A stretch of 36,945 nt of DNA. Source: Pelomonas sp. KK5 (GTDB lineage: Bacteria > Pseudomonadota > Gammaproteobacteria > Burkholderiales > Burkholderiaceae_C). The notes below the pieces were generated by a model. It did not search any database. It was not told the origin of the DNA and saw only the letters and a list, made by a program, of their open reading frames with translations. Numbering within the stretch: position 1 is the stretch's first letter; each line of letters begins with the position of its first letter. Positions 17,428-27,137 of the stretch are shown in pieces. The translations under genes and the position numbers were made by a program. The DNA is taken from assembly GCF_001984095.1 (NCBI RefSeq), contig NZ_LYVQ01000036.1, positions 1-36,945 on the forward strand, read 5' to 3'.

Positions 17428-18654
17428 ATGCAGACATTCGACGTGGCCATCGTCGGCGCCGGCGCTGCCGGCCTCTTCTGCGCCGGCATCGCCGGCCAGC
17501 TGGGCCAGAAGGTACTGCTGATCGACCATGCCGAGAAGGTGGCGGAGAAGATCCGCATCTCCGGCGGCGGCCGCTGCAACTTCACCAACCGCGACGCGAC
17601 GCCGGCCAACTTCCTTTCCGAGAATCCGCACTTCTGTCGCTCGGCCCTGGCCCGCTACAGCAGCCAGGACTTCATCGCGCTGGTCCAGAAGCACGGCATC
17701 GCCTTCCACGAGAAGCACAAGGGCCAGCTGTTCTGCGACGACTCGGCCGAGCAGATCATCCGCATGCTGCTGGCCGACTGCGACGCGGGCGGCGTGACGC
17801 GCTGGCAGCCCTGCGCGGTGCAGACCGTCAACGCGGTCAGTGGAGGCTTCGAGTTAGCGACGTCACGCGGGCCGGTGAAAGCCACGCGGGTCGTCGTCGC
17901 CAGCGGCGGTCTCTCGATCCCGAAGATCGGCGCCAGCGACTGGGGGCTGCGGCTGGCGAAGCAGTTCGGCCACGCCATCGTCGAGCCCCGCGCAGCGCTG
18001 GTGCCGCTGACCTTCGATGCCGAGGCCTGGGCGCCCTTCTCCGCACTGTCGGGCCTGTCGCTGCCGGTGCAGGTCAGTACCGGCAAGGGCAAGGCGGCCG
18101 GCCGCTTCCTGGAAGACCTGCTGTTCACCCACCGCGGCCTCAGCGGCCCGGCCATCCTGCAGATCTCGAGCTTCTGGACCGAGGGCCAGAGCCTGCAGAT
18201 CGATCTCGCGCCGGACACCGAGCTGGACGAGCGGCTGCGCGAAGCCAAGGCGCAATCGCGCCGGCAACTGGGCAACGAGCTGTCCGAGCTGCTGCCGACC
18301 CGTCTCGCCCAGGCCTGGCTAGAGCGGCTGAAGATCGACGGCACGCGGCCGATGCCCGAGTGCAGGGACAAGGACCTGCAACTGCTCGCCGAGCAACTCC
18401 AGCGCTGGTCGCTGGCGCCGAACGGCAGCGAAGGCTGGCGCAAGGCCGAGGTGATGCGCGGCGGCGTCGATACGCGCGAGCTCAGCTCCCAGACGATGGA
18501 GAGCAAGCGCGTGCCGGGCCTGCATTTCATCGGCGAGGTGGTGGACGTGACCGGCTGGCTGGGCGGCTACAACTTCCAGTGGGCCTGGGCCAGCGCGGCC
18601 GCCTGCGCCCGGTCTCTTCAAGGAATTGCGACAGGATCTGTGGCAAACCCTTGA
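17428..18654 (+). CDS. HI0933-family FAD/NAD(P)-dependent oxidoreductase (YhiN-like)
   Basis: Flavoprotein of 408 residues in the HI0933/BaiN family, whose members include a proposed aminoacetone oxidase and bile-acid flavin reductases; the substrate here is unknown. The N-terminal FAD-binding motif is VAIVGAGAAGLFCAGIAG (residues 6-23). The family motif KIRISGGGRCNFTNRD follows near residue 45, with VVASGGLSIPKIGASDWG in the middle, LLFTHRGLSGPAILQIS, and the C-terminal FAD motif FIGEVVDVTGWLGGYNFQWA. The length is standard. It is divergent from the GGDEF gene, with about 170 bp between starts. Codon use includes one TTA leucine near 17854, rare for this DNA. Confidence 0.92.
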   Translation: MQTFDVAIVGAGAAGLFCAGIAGQLGQKVLLIDHAEKVAEKIRISGGGRCNFTNRDATPANFLSENPHFCRSALARYSSQDFIALVQKHGIAFHEKHKGQLFCDDSAEQIIRMLLADCDAGGVTRWQPCAVQTVNAVSGGFELATSRGPVKATRVVVASGGLSIPKIGASDWGLRLAKQFGHAIVEPRAALVPLTFDAEAWAPFSALSGLSLPVQVSTGKGKAAGRFLEDLLFTHRGLSGPAILQISSFWTEGQSLQIDLAPDTELDERLREAKAQSRRQLGNELSELLPTRLAQAWLERLKIDGTRPMPECRDKDLQLLAEQLQRWSLAPNGSEGWRKAEVMRGGVDTRELSSQTMESKRVPGLHFIGEVVDVTGWLGGYNFQWAWASAAACARSLQGIATGSVANP

Positions 18655-18669
18655 TTGCCGGGTTATACT
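18641..18669 (+). promoter_or_regulatory. Probable promoter for rpsU
   Basis: TATACT at 18664-18669 is a good -10 element just after the flavoprotein stop. A weak TGGCAA lies 17 bp upstream (18641-18646). The leader to rpsU would be about 140 nt and contains a small hairpin ccgaa/ttcgg (18752-18766) and the palindrome TTTTGCAAAA. The -35 is poor, so the call rests on the -10 and position. Confidence 0.4.
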
Positions 18670-18815
18670 CGCTGTCTTTGCTAGCAAACTTGCGCGTCGA
18701 TTCGGTAGCAACGACTCCCGGATACTTTTGCAAAAGAGTCTGCTTCGGTCACCGAATTCAGTTCGGAATAAGGTGGCTGTCGAACACCGAGCGCATTCAT
18801 AGGAAATACCGTTAA

Positions 18816-19028
18816 ATGACCACGATCCGCGTCAAAGAGAACGAGCCGTTCGACGTCGCCCTGCGCCGCTTCAAGCGCACCATCGAAAAGCTGGGCCTGC
18901 TGACCGAGCTGCGCGCCCGCGAGTTCTACGAGAAGCCCACGTCCGAGCGCAAGCGCAAGAAGGCCGCCGCCGTCAAGCGCCACTACAAGCGTGTTCGCAG
19001 CATGCAGCTGCCGAAGAAGCTGTACTGA
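18816..19028 (+). CDS. rpsU: 30S ribosomal protein S21
   Basis: Small basic ribosomal protein of 70 residues, normal length, needed for initiation at the 30S platform. The sequence starts [20 protein letters not shown], has the helix [20 protein letters not shown], and ends in a lysine/arginine-rich tail. An AGGAAA lies about 13 bases before the ATG. A strong terminator follows 38 bp after the stop, so it appears to be expressed as a short monocistronic mRNA. In E. coli rpsU is beside tsaD and dnaG-rpoD; here neither is adjacent. Confidence 0.98.
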   Translation: MTTIRVKENEPFDVALRRFKRTIEKLGLLTELRAREFYEKPTSERKRKKAAAVKRHYKRVRSMQLPKKLY

Positions 19029-19065
19029 TCGTTCTGTGTCGAGCCCCTGGGGCTTGATTCACGGC

Positions 19066-19101
19066 AAAAGGCCCTCGCAGGACGCTGCGACGGGCCTTTT
19101 T
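19066..19101 (+). terminator. Rho-independent terminator after rpsU
   Basis: aaaaggccc (19066-19074) pairs with gggccttttt (19092-19101), and an inner ctcgcag/ctgcgac portion extends the stem. The right arm ends in a run of five T residues. It separates rpsU from the downstream YqeY gene. Confidence 0.85.
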
Positions 19102-19127
19102 CATTTCCCAGATCAAGGACTGAATCC

Positions 19128-19574
19128 ATGAGCCTGAAAGACCGCATCAACGAAGACATGAAGGCCGCGATGCGCGCCAAGGAAGCCGACAAGCTGCTGA
19201 CCATCCGCATGCTGCTGGCCGCGATCAAGCAGAAGGAAGTGGACGAGCGCGTCACCGTCGACGACGCCGGCGCCATCGCCATCGTCGACAAGCTGATCAA
19301 GCAGCGCAAGGATTCGCTCTCCCAGTTCACCGCCGCCGGCCGCATGGACCTGGCCGACAAGGAGGCCGCCGAGCTGAAGGTGCTGGAGGCCTACCTGCCG
19401 CAGCGCCTCTCGGCCGAGGAGATCACCGCCGCCGTGCAGGCCATCGTGGCCGAGGTCGGCGCCAAGGGCCCGGGCGACATGGGCAAGGTCATGGGCGCAG
19501 TGAAGACCCAACTGGCCGGCAAGGCCGACATGGGCCTGGTCTCCGCCGCCGTGAAACAAGCACTGAGCACCTGA
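19128..19574 (+). CDS. GatB/YqeY domain-containing protein
   Basis: A 148-residue protein equivalent to the YqeY family, related to the tRNA-binding tail domain of GatB. It starts MSLKDRINEDMKAAMRAKEA, with the conserved LLTIRMLLAAIKQKEVDERV in the first half and the tail region GAKGPGDMGKVMGAVKTQLAGK, which is the GatB/YqeY signature. Members are thought to affect tRNA-dependent amidation or RNA binding, but no reaction is proven. It has AAGGA about 10 bases upstream of the ATG. Its position immediately after rpsU is widely conserved in bacteria. It is followed 5 bp later by the DUF442 gene, probably in one transcript. Confidence 0.95.
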   Translation: MSLKDRINEDMKAAMRAKEADKLLTIRMLLAAIKQKEVDERVTVDDAGAIAIVDKLIKQRKDSLSQFTAAGRMDLADKEAAELKVLEAYLPQRLSAEEITAAVQAIVAEVGAKGPGDMGKVMGAVKTQLAGKADMGLVSAAVKQALST

Positions 19575-19579
19575 TCATC

Positions 19580-19912
19580 ATGGTCCAGCAAATCACCGAA
19601 GACTTCTGCGTCGCCCCGCAACTCGCGCCCGAATCGATGGCGCAGGCCGCGGCCGCCGGCTTCAAGAGCGTGATCAACAACCGGCCCGACTTCGAGCACG
19701 GCCCCGACCAGCCGACCAGCGCCTCGATTGAAGACGCCGCGCTGGCCGCCGGCCTGCAGTACCGGCACCTGCCGGTCGCCGGCGGCTACCAGTCGCCGGA
19801 AGAGATCGCCGCCATGCGCGCGCTGGTGGACAGCCTGCCCAAGCCGATCCTGGCCTTCTGCCGTTCGGGCGCCCGCTCGACGCGCCTGTTCGCGCAGGCG
19901 ATGGAACTCTGA
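19580..19912 (+). CDS. DUF442/TIGR01244 family phosphatase-like or sulfur transferase protein
   Basis: A 110-residue protein of the Blh/DUF442 family with a dual-specificity phosphatase-like fold. The start QITEDFCVAPQLAPESMAQA and GFKSVINNRPDFEHGPDQPT are diagnostic. The P-loop AFCRSGARSTRLFAQA carries the cysteine nucleophile of a Cx5R motif (C-R-S-G-A-R). Relatives are linked to sulfide or persulfide metabolism as fusions with a metallo-hydrolase or rhodanese; here it stands alone. It follows yqeY by 5 bp. Substrate is not known, so no gene symbol is given. Confidence 0.88.
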   Translation: MVQQITEDFCVAPQLAPESMAQAAAAGFKSVINNRPDFEHGPDQPTSASIEDAALAAGLQYRHLPVAGGYQSPEEIAAMRALVDSLPKPILAFCRSGARSTRLFAQAMEL

Positions 19913-19981
19913 TCCGGAGTTTCCCGAAGCGCGCACCAAAGCTGGTCGTGGGCCGCTGCCGACTCGATACAGTCGGCGCCC

Positions 19982-20593
19982 ATGACCGCCCCGTTACTTG
20001 CCTTCGCGCGCGGCATCGATCGGCTGAATGACGGCTTCGGCGCCGTGGCCCGCTGGGCCGTGCTGCTGTCCTGCCTGATCAGCGCGCTCAATGCCGTCGT
20101 CCGCTACGCGCTGGACTACAGCTCCAACGCCTTCCTCGAGATCCAGTGGTACCTGTTCGCCGCCTGCGTGATGCTGGGCGCGGCGCAGGTGCTGCGGCTG
20201 AACGAGCACGTCCGCGTGGACCTGTTCTACAGCCGGCTGCGCGGGCGCGGCAAGGTCTTCGTGGACCTGTTCGGACTGCTGGTCTTCCTGCTGCCGGTGA
20301 TCGGCTACTTCGCCGTGCTGGCGTGGAAGTTCTTCGTTATCAAGCTGAGCACCGGCATGGCGCCGGGCGACAGCGTCGCCAGCCTCGGGCTGGTCAGCTA
20401 TGTCTTGAAGTTAGCGCGCAGCGGCGAGGTCTCGGGCAACGCGGGCGGCTTGATCCTGTGGCCGGTGGTGCTGCTGATGCCACTGGGCTTCGCGATGGTC
20501 TGGTTGCAGGGCCTGGCTGAGGTCATCAAGCGGCTGGCGTGGCTTGCCGGCACCTACGAGATGGAGACGCACTACGAGAGGCCGCTCCAATGA
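19982..20593 (+). CDS. TRAP transporter small permease, DctQ type
   Basis: Membrane subunit of 203 residues with four predicted transmembrane helices (near residues 20-40, 55-75, 92-118 and 155-180). The family signature NAFLEIQWYLFAACVMLGAA lies at about 49-68, followed by LRLNEHVRVDLFYSRL. The segment SGNAGGLILWPVVLLMPLGF before the last helix is typical of the mannitol/chloroaromatic (Fcb) TRAP subtype. It overlaps dctM by 4 bp (ATGA). An inverted repeat gccgact/agtcggc (19958-19977) ends 4 bases before the ATG, and no Shine-Dalgarno sequence is evident. A TTA leucine codon occurs at 20411. No receptor gene precedes it; the matching DctP is probably the one at 27138-28223. Confidence 0.92.
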   Translation: MTAPLLAFARGIDRLNDGFGAVARWAVLLSCLISALNAVVRYALDYSSNAFLEIQWYLFAACVMLGAAQVLRLNEHVRVDLFYSRLRGRGKVFVDLFGLLVFLLPVIGYFAVLAWKFFVIKLSTGMAPGDSVASLGLVSYVLKLARSGEVSGNAGGLILWPVVLLMPLGFAMVWLQGLAEVIKRLAWLAGTYEMETHYERPLQ

Positions 20594-22102
20594 CGATGGA
20601 CCAGTTCCCCCCGCTGATGTTCGCGGGGCTGATCATCGTCATGCTGATCGGCTTTCCCGTCGCCTTCTCGCTGGCCGCGCTGGGCCTGGCCTGCGGGTTC
20701 TATGCCGTGGCCCAAGGCTGGTTCCCGCCGGAGTTCATGGCCGCGCTGCCGCAGAACGTGTTCGGCATCCTGTCCAACGACCTGCTGCTGGCGATTCCGT
20801 TCTTCACGCTGATGGGCTCGCTGCTGGAACGCTGCGGCCTGGCCGAGGACATGCTCGACTCGATGGGCCAGCTCTTCGGCCCGGTCAAGGGCGGCCTGGG
20901 CTACTCGGTGATCATCGTCGGCTTCATCCTCGGCGCCATCACCGGCACCGTGGCCGGCCAGGTGATCGCGATGGCGATGATCTCGCTGCCGGTGATGATG
21001 CGCTGGGGCTACAGCATGCGCTACGCCACCGGCGTGCTGGCGGCCTCGGGCACGATCACGCAGTTGGTGCCGCCCTCACTGGTGCTGGTGGTGCTGGCGG
21101 ATCAACTCGGCCGCTCGGTCGGCGACATGTACAAGGGCGCCTGGGGACCGTCGATCCTGCAGGTACTGATCTTCGCCGGCTACACCTTCATCGTCAGCCG
21201 CCTGCGCCCGCAGGACGTGCCCGGCGTGCCCAGGGAGGCGCGCACCCTGCAGGGCTGGGCGCTGTGGGCCAAATGCCTGCGCGGCATCATTCCATCGGCC
21301 GTCCTGATCTTCGCCGTGCTGGGCAGCATGGGCGGCCTGCCGGGCATCGACACGGCCATCTGCACGCCCACCGAGGCGGGCGCGATGGGCGCCGTCGGCG
21401 CCTTCATCCTGGCCGCGCTGCACCGGCGCCTGACCTGGCCGCTGGTGAAGGAAGCGATGGCCGGCACGATGCGCATCACCGCGATGGTGGTCTTCATCCT
21501 GATCGGCTCGCGCACCTTCTCGCTGGTGTTCCAGGGCGTCGAGGGCGGGGCCTGGATCGAGCACATGCTCTCGCACCTGCCGGGCGGCCAGATCGGCTTC
21601 CTGATCGCGGTCAACGTGTTCATCTTCTTCCTGGCCTTCTTCCTCGACTTCTTCGAGATCGCCTTCATCATCCTGCCGCTGCTGGGGCCGGTGGCCAGCA
21701 AGATGGGCATCGACCTGGTCTGGTTCGGCGTGATGCTGTGCGTGAACATGCAGACCAGCTTCATGCACCCGCCCTTCGGCTTCGCGCTGTTCTACCTGCG
21801 CGGCATCTCGGACACGCTGTTCAAGAGCGGCTCGATCCCGCGCAAGGTCGAGTCCAGCGACATTTACATGGGCGCCATTCCCTGGGTGCTGATGCAGCTG
21901 CTGCTGGTGGCGGTGGTGATCTTCTTCCCCGGCTCGGTGACGATGTTCCTGGAGAAGGAGAAGGCCGTGGACATGAACAAGGCCTCGCAGATGCTGCAGG
22001 ACATGGACAACGGCAGGAAGTACAGCGACGACGCGCCCGCCCTCCCGGCGAGTGCCGCCAGCGCGCCGGCCTCGGCCGCCGAGGAGGATCCGATGGAGGC
22101 GG

Positions 22103-23531
<1,429 letters not shown>

Positions 23532-23548
<17 letters not shown>

Positions 23549-24212
23549 GGACCTTGAGCAGATAGCCGACGCCGCGCAGCGTGATCAGCGCCGCCTGGCT
23601 GCCCTCCAGCTTCCTGCGCAGCCGATGGACGTAGAGATCGACGGCATCGGCGCTGGCCTCCTCGTCCAGCGCGAAGATGCCGGCCAGCAGCGCCGGCTTG
23701 GACACCGCCTTGCCGCTCTTGAGCATCAGCGCCTCCAGCAGCGAACGCTCGCGCGGCGGCAGGGCCAGGTCTTGCCCTTTCAGCGCAAACTGGCGGGTGC
23801 GCAGGTCGTAGGCGAGGTCGCCGCAGAGCATCACGTTCGCCTTGCCCGGCACCTGGCGCCGCACCAGCGCCTGGATGCGTGCCACCAGCTCGCGGATCTC
23901 CACCGGCTTGACGAGATAGTCGTCCGCGCCGATCTCCAGGCATTGCACCTTCTGGTCCAGCGAGGCGCTGGCGGTCAGCACCATCACCGGCACCGCATCG
24001 GCGCGGTCGCGCAGGCGCCGCAGCACGCCCTTGCCGGAGAGCGCACCGGGCAGGTTCAGGTCCAGCAGCACCACGTCGTAGGCGTGCTCGCGCAGCAGCA
24101 GCTCGGCGGCCTCGCCGTCGGCCACCGGGTCGACGACGAAGCCCTGTTCACGCAGCAACTGGGTCAACCAGAGCGAGAGCTCGGCGTTGTCTTCGATCAG
24201 CAGAATCTTCAT
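23532..24212 (-). CDS. Response regulator, OmpR/PhoB family (TctD-like)
   Basis: A 226-residue transcription factor. The receiver domain (1-115) has the acidic pair in LLIEDNAEL, phospho-acceptor D51 in VVLLDLNLPGA, threonine in MVLTASAS and lysine in DDYLVKPVEI. The C-terminal winged helix (about 125-222) shows LPPRERSLLEALM and AVDLYVHRLRRKL. ATG at 24212 gives the canonical MKILLIEDN; the long open frame upstream is antisense to the ABC receptor. It is divergent from the ABC receptor gene with only 99 bp between starts, so it probably controls that operon or itself from this region. No operator was identified with confidence. Confidence 0.95.
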
Positions 24213-24311
24213 AGGGTTTCCACCTGCATTTTGGCCGGTGGAGCGAAAGGCCGCCGAAAGAAGGCGATTCCTAGACTGGGCGAGCCTACAACAACACATG
24301 GAGACTTCGCG

Positions 24312-25304
24312 ATGCGTTTCCTCCCGCTGGCGCTTGCCGCCACCCTCGCATGCAGCGCCGCCCAGGCCGCCGAGCCGATCACCATCATGGTCGGCGGCAT
24401 CAACAAGATCATCTACCTGCCCGCCAAGCTCACCGAAGTGCTCGGCTACTTCAAGGACGAGGGCCTGACGGTCGAGTTGCAGTCGCAGCCCGCCGGCGTG
24501 GACGCCGAGAACCAGCTGATCGCCGGCGCCGTGCAGGGCGTGGTCGGCTTCTACGACCACACGATCGACCTGCAGAGCAAGGGCAAGGAGATCGAGGCGA
24601 TCGCCGTGTTCTGCAAGGTGCCGGGCGAGGCCGAGCTGGTCTCCACCAAGGCCGCGGCCGCCGGCTTCAAGAGCATGGCCGACGCCAAGGGCAAGACGCT
24701 GGGCGTGACCGGCCTGGGCTCGTCCACCGACTTCCTGACCCGCTATCTCGCCGAGCGCGCCGGCGTGGCAAGCAAGGACTACACGCTGCTGCCGGTGGGC
24801 GCCGGCAACACCTTCATCGCCGCCTTCAAGCAGGACCGCATCCAGGGCGGCATGACCACCGAGCCGACGATCTCCGAGGTGCTCAAGAGCGGCGACGGCA
24901 AGGTGCTGGTGGACCTGCGCAACGAGAAGGACACCGTGGCCGCTCTGGGTGGCCTCTACCCCGCCGCCAGCCTGTACGTGCAGAACTCGTGGGCCGACGC
25001 CCACAAGGCCGAGGCCGCCAAGCTGGCCAAGGCCTTCGCCCGCACGATGAAGTGGATCAGCACCCACAGCGCCGCCGAGATCGCCGACAAGATGCCCAAG
25101 GACTACTACGGCAGCGACAAGGCGCTGTACGTGTCCGCGCTGCAGGCCTCCCTGCAGATGTTCACCGCCGACGGCCGCATGCCCGCGGGCGGACCCGAGT
25201 CAGTGCTGAAGGTGCTGGCCGCCACCAAGCCGGCGATCAAGGGCAAGAACATCGACCTGTCCAAGACCTACACGAACGCCTTCATCCCGGGAGACATCAA
25301 ATAG
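24312..25304 (+). CDS. ABC transporter substrate-binding protein, NMT1/SsuA type
   Basis: Periplasmic receptor of 330 residues. The signal peptide MRFLPLALAATLACSAAQAA is cleaved near residue 20. The mature protein begins EPITIMVGGINKIIYLPAKL, followed by LGYFKDEGLTVELQSQPAG and GLGSSTDFLTRYLAERAGV, typical of the nitrate/sulfonate/thiamine-precursor binding family. ATG at 24312 has GGAG about 10 bases upstream. It heads an operon with the ATPase (25432) and permease (26231), and is divergent from the response regulator. The ligand is not evident: no specific taurine or nitrate motif was recognised. Confidence 0.93.
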   Translation: MRFLPLALAATLACSAAQAAEPITIMVGGINKIIYLPAKLTEVLGYFKDEGLTVELQSQPAGVDAENQLIAGAVQGVVGFYDHTIDLQSKGKEIEAIAVFCKVPGEAELVSTKAAAAGFKSMADAKGKTLGVTGLGSSTDFLTRYLAERAGVASKDYTLLPVGAGNTFIAAFKQDRIQGGMTTEPTISEVLKSGDGKVLVDLRNEKDTVAALGGLYPAASLYVQNSWADAHKAEAAKLAKAFARTMKWISTHSAAEIADKMPKDYYGSDKALYVSALQASLQMFTADGRMPAGGPESVLKVLAATKPAIKGKNIDLSKTYTNAFIPGDIK

Positions 25305-25305
25305 G

Positions 25306-25380
25306 CCCACCCCGAAGCGCTACGCGCTCCCCTCAAGGGGCGACGCCAGTGGCCTGGCAAAGCCAGATCCACGGCGTCTG
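25306..25380 (+). repeat. REP-like intergenic repeat between ABC receptor and ATPase genes
   Basis: The 127-bp gap between the receptor and ATPase genes begins with cccaccccgaagcgctacg, has a cccctcaagggg hairpin (25329-25340) and continues ggcctggcaaagcc. From memory this resembles a dispersed intergenic repeat seen in Comamonadaceae and related Burkholderiales; I could not verify that here. Short inverted repeats (agcgc/gcgct, ggc/gcc) suggest a folded RNA. Inside an operon it could lower expression of the downstream genes relative to the receptor or protect the receptor mRNA. Confidence 0.5.
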
Positions 25381-25431
25381 CTCGATGAGAGCCCTCATTC
25401 GCCACGGGTGCGCCCGTTACCAGGAGTTCCA

Positions 25432-26214
25432 ATGAATCAACAACCCGCCATCGAGTTCAAGGACGTCTCGCTGCGCTTCATCTCGCAGGATGGCCAGGCC
25501 ACCGTCGCGCTGCGCAACTTCAGCATGGCCGTCGCCAAGGGCGAGTTCATCGCCATCGTCGGCCCCACCGGCTGCGGCAAGAGCACCACGCTGAACATGA
25601 TCACCGGCCTGCTCAAGCCCACCGTCGGCGAGGTCAGCGTGATGGGTGGCAAGGTCGCCGGCATCGACCCGCGCATCGGCTTCGTGTTCCAGGCCGACGC
25701 GGTCTTCCCCTGGCGCAACGTGCTGGACAACGTCGCCGCCGGGCCGCTGTTCCGCGGCATGGACAAGGCCAAGGCCCATGCGCTGGCCGAGGACTGGATC
25801 GCCCGCGTGGGCCTGGCCAAGTTCGGCAAGCACTACCCGCACCAGCTCTCCGGCGGCATGAGGAAGCGCGTGGCCCTGGCCCAGACCTTCATCAACAAGC
25901 CCGAGATCCTGCTGATGGACGAGCCTTTCTCGGCGCTGGACATGCAGACCCGCACGCTGATGCAGGGCGAGCTGCTGCAGCTGTGGTCGCAGAGCGGCGG
26001 CTCGGTCGTGTTCGTGACGCACGACATCGAGGAAGCGATCGCGCTGGCCGACCGCGTGTTCGTGCTGTCGGCCCGCCCCGCCCGGCTCAAGCAGGTCTAC
26101 CAGGTGGACCTGCCGCGCCCGCGCGTGATGGCCGAGGTGCGCTACGACCCGCGCTTCATCGAGTTGTCCAAGCAGATCTGGAACGACCTGCGCGACGAAG
26201 CCGTCCTGCACTGA
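25432..26214 (+). CDS. ABC transporter ATP-binding protein (SsuB/TauB type)
   Basis: A 260-residue ATPase of the nitrate/sulfonate/taurine importer class. Walker A GPTGCGKST at 44-52, Q-loop VFQADAVFPW, signature LSGGMRKRVALAQTF, Walker B ILLMDEPFSALD and the H-loop VFVTHDIEEA are all intact. ATG at 25432 follows AGGAG at optimal distance; a further 5' in-frame ATG at 25408 lacks homology. It sits between the receptor and permease of one importer, with a 16-bp gap to the permease. Confidence 0.95.
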   Translation: MNQQPAIEFKDVSLRFISQDGQATVALRNFSMAVAKGEFIAIVGPTGCGKSTTLNMITGLLKPTVGEVSVMGGKVAGIDPRIGFVFQADAVFPWRNVLDNVAAGPLFRGMDKAKAHALAEDWIARVGLAKFGKHYPHQLSGGMRKRVALAQTFINKPEILLMDEPFSALDMQTRTLMQGELLQLWSQSGGSVVFVTHDIEEAIALADRVFVLSARPARLKQVYQVDLPRPRVMAEVRYDPRFIELSKQIWNDLRDEAVLH

Positions 26215-26230
26215 GAAGGAGACACACATC

Positions 26231-27085
26231 ATGACCGACATGGCATTGCCCGCCGCGCTCAGCGACGAAGCGCTGGCAAGGGAATCCGAGATCGCCCAGG
26301 CGCACATCCGCCGCCGCCACTGGTACATCATCGGCCTGCGCCTGGCCGTCCTCGTGCTGGCGTTGGGCCTGTGGGAACTGGCCGCGACGAAGAAGTGGAT
26401 CGATCCGTTCTTCTACGCGCAGCCCTCCACCATCTGGGCCCAGATCGTCGACTGGGTGCAGAACGGCACCTCGCAGGGTTCGCTGTGGCGCCAGGTCGAA
26501 GTGACGCTGGAAGAGACCGTAATCGGCTTCCTGATCGGCTCGGTGGCCGGCGTGCTCTGCGGCATCGTACTGGGCCGCAACAAGCTGCTGTCCGACGTGT
26601 TCAGCCTCTACATCCAGATCGCCAACTCGATCCCGCGCGTGGTGCTCGGCTCGGTCTTCGTGATCGCGCTGGGCCTGGGCATGGCGTCCAAGGTGGCGCT
26701 GGCGGTGGTAATGGTGTTCTTCGTCGTCTTCAACAACGCTTTCCAGGGCGTGCGCGAGGCCGACAAGTACATGATCGCCAACGCGCAGATCCTCGGCGCC
26801 TCGCCGCGGCAGCTGACCACGGCGGTGGTGATCCCCTCGGCGATGTCCTGGATCCTGGCCAGCCTGCACGTGAGCTTCGGCTTCGCGCTGGTCGGTGCGG
26901 TGGTGGGCGAGTTCCTCGGGGCCAAAGAAGGCATCGGCCTGCTGATCGCAACGGCGCAGGGTGCCTTCAACGCGGCCGGCGTGTTCGCCGCGATGATCGT
27001 GCTGGCCGTCGTGGCGCTGGGTGCGGACTTCCTGCTGACCCGGCTGGAGAAGCGCCTGCTGAAGTGGCGTCCCGCCAGCTTCTGA
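26231..27085 (+). CDS. ABC transporter permease (SsuC/TauC type)
   Basis: Inner-membrane permease of 284 residues with about six transmembrane helices. The N-terminal 30 residues are cytoplasmic, then come LAVLVLALGLWELAA and the conserved PSTIWAQI. The EAA loop, contacting the ATPase, is near AQILGASPRQLTTAVVIPSA. The ending EKRLLKWRPASF is common in this family. AGGAGA lies about 12 bases before the ATG. It completes the receptor-ATPase-permease operon and is followed by a strong terminator. Confidence 0.94.
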   Translation: MTDMALPAALSDEALARESEIAQAHIRRRHWYIIGLRLAVLVLALGLWELAATKKWIDPFFYAQPSTIWAQIVDWVQNGTSQGSLWRQVEVTLEETVIGFLIGSVAGVLCGIVLGRNKLLSDVFSLYIQIANSIPRVVLGSVFVIALGLGMASKVALAVVMVFFVVFNNAFQGVREADKYMIANAQILGASPRQLTTAVVIPSAMSWILASLHVSFGFALVGAVVGEFLGAKEGIGLLIATAQGAFNAAGVFAAMIVLAVVALGADFLLTRLEKRLLKWRPASF

Positions 27086-27103
27086 TTCGCAATCCTCCGA
27101 AGC

Positions 27104-27133
27104 AAGACCTGGCCCCGTGGGGCCAGGTCTTTT
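27104..27133 (+). terminator. Rho-independent terminator after the ABC operon
   Basis: aagacctggcccc (27104-27116) pairs with ggggccaggtctt (27119-27131), an almost perfect 13-bp stem with a very tight loop, followed by tttt. It separates the ABC permease from the convergent DctP gene. On the other strand the hairpin is followed by a poorer T-run, so it may also serve dctP partly. Confidence 0.85.
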
Positions 27134-27137
27134 GCTT

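Noticed and set aside
19930-19960. GCACCAAAGCTGGTC as an NtrC-type site before dctQ
   Set aside because: The half-site spacing is one base off and the right half is poor. No sigma-54 promoter was seen nearby.
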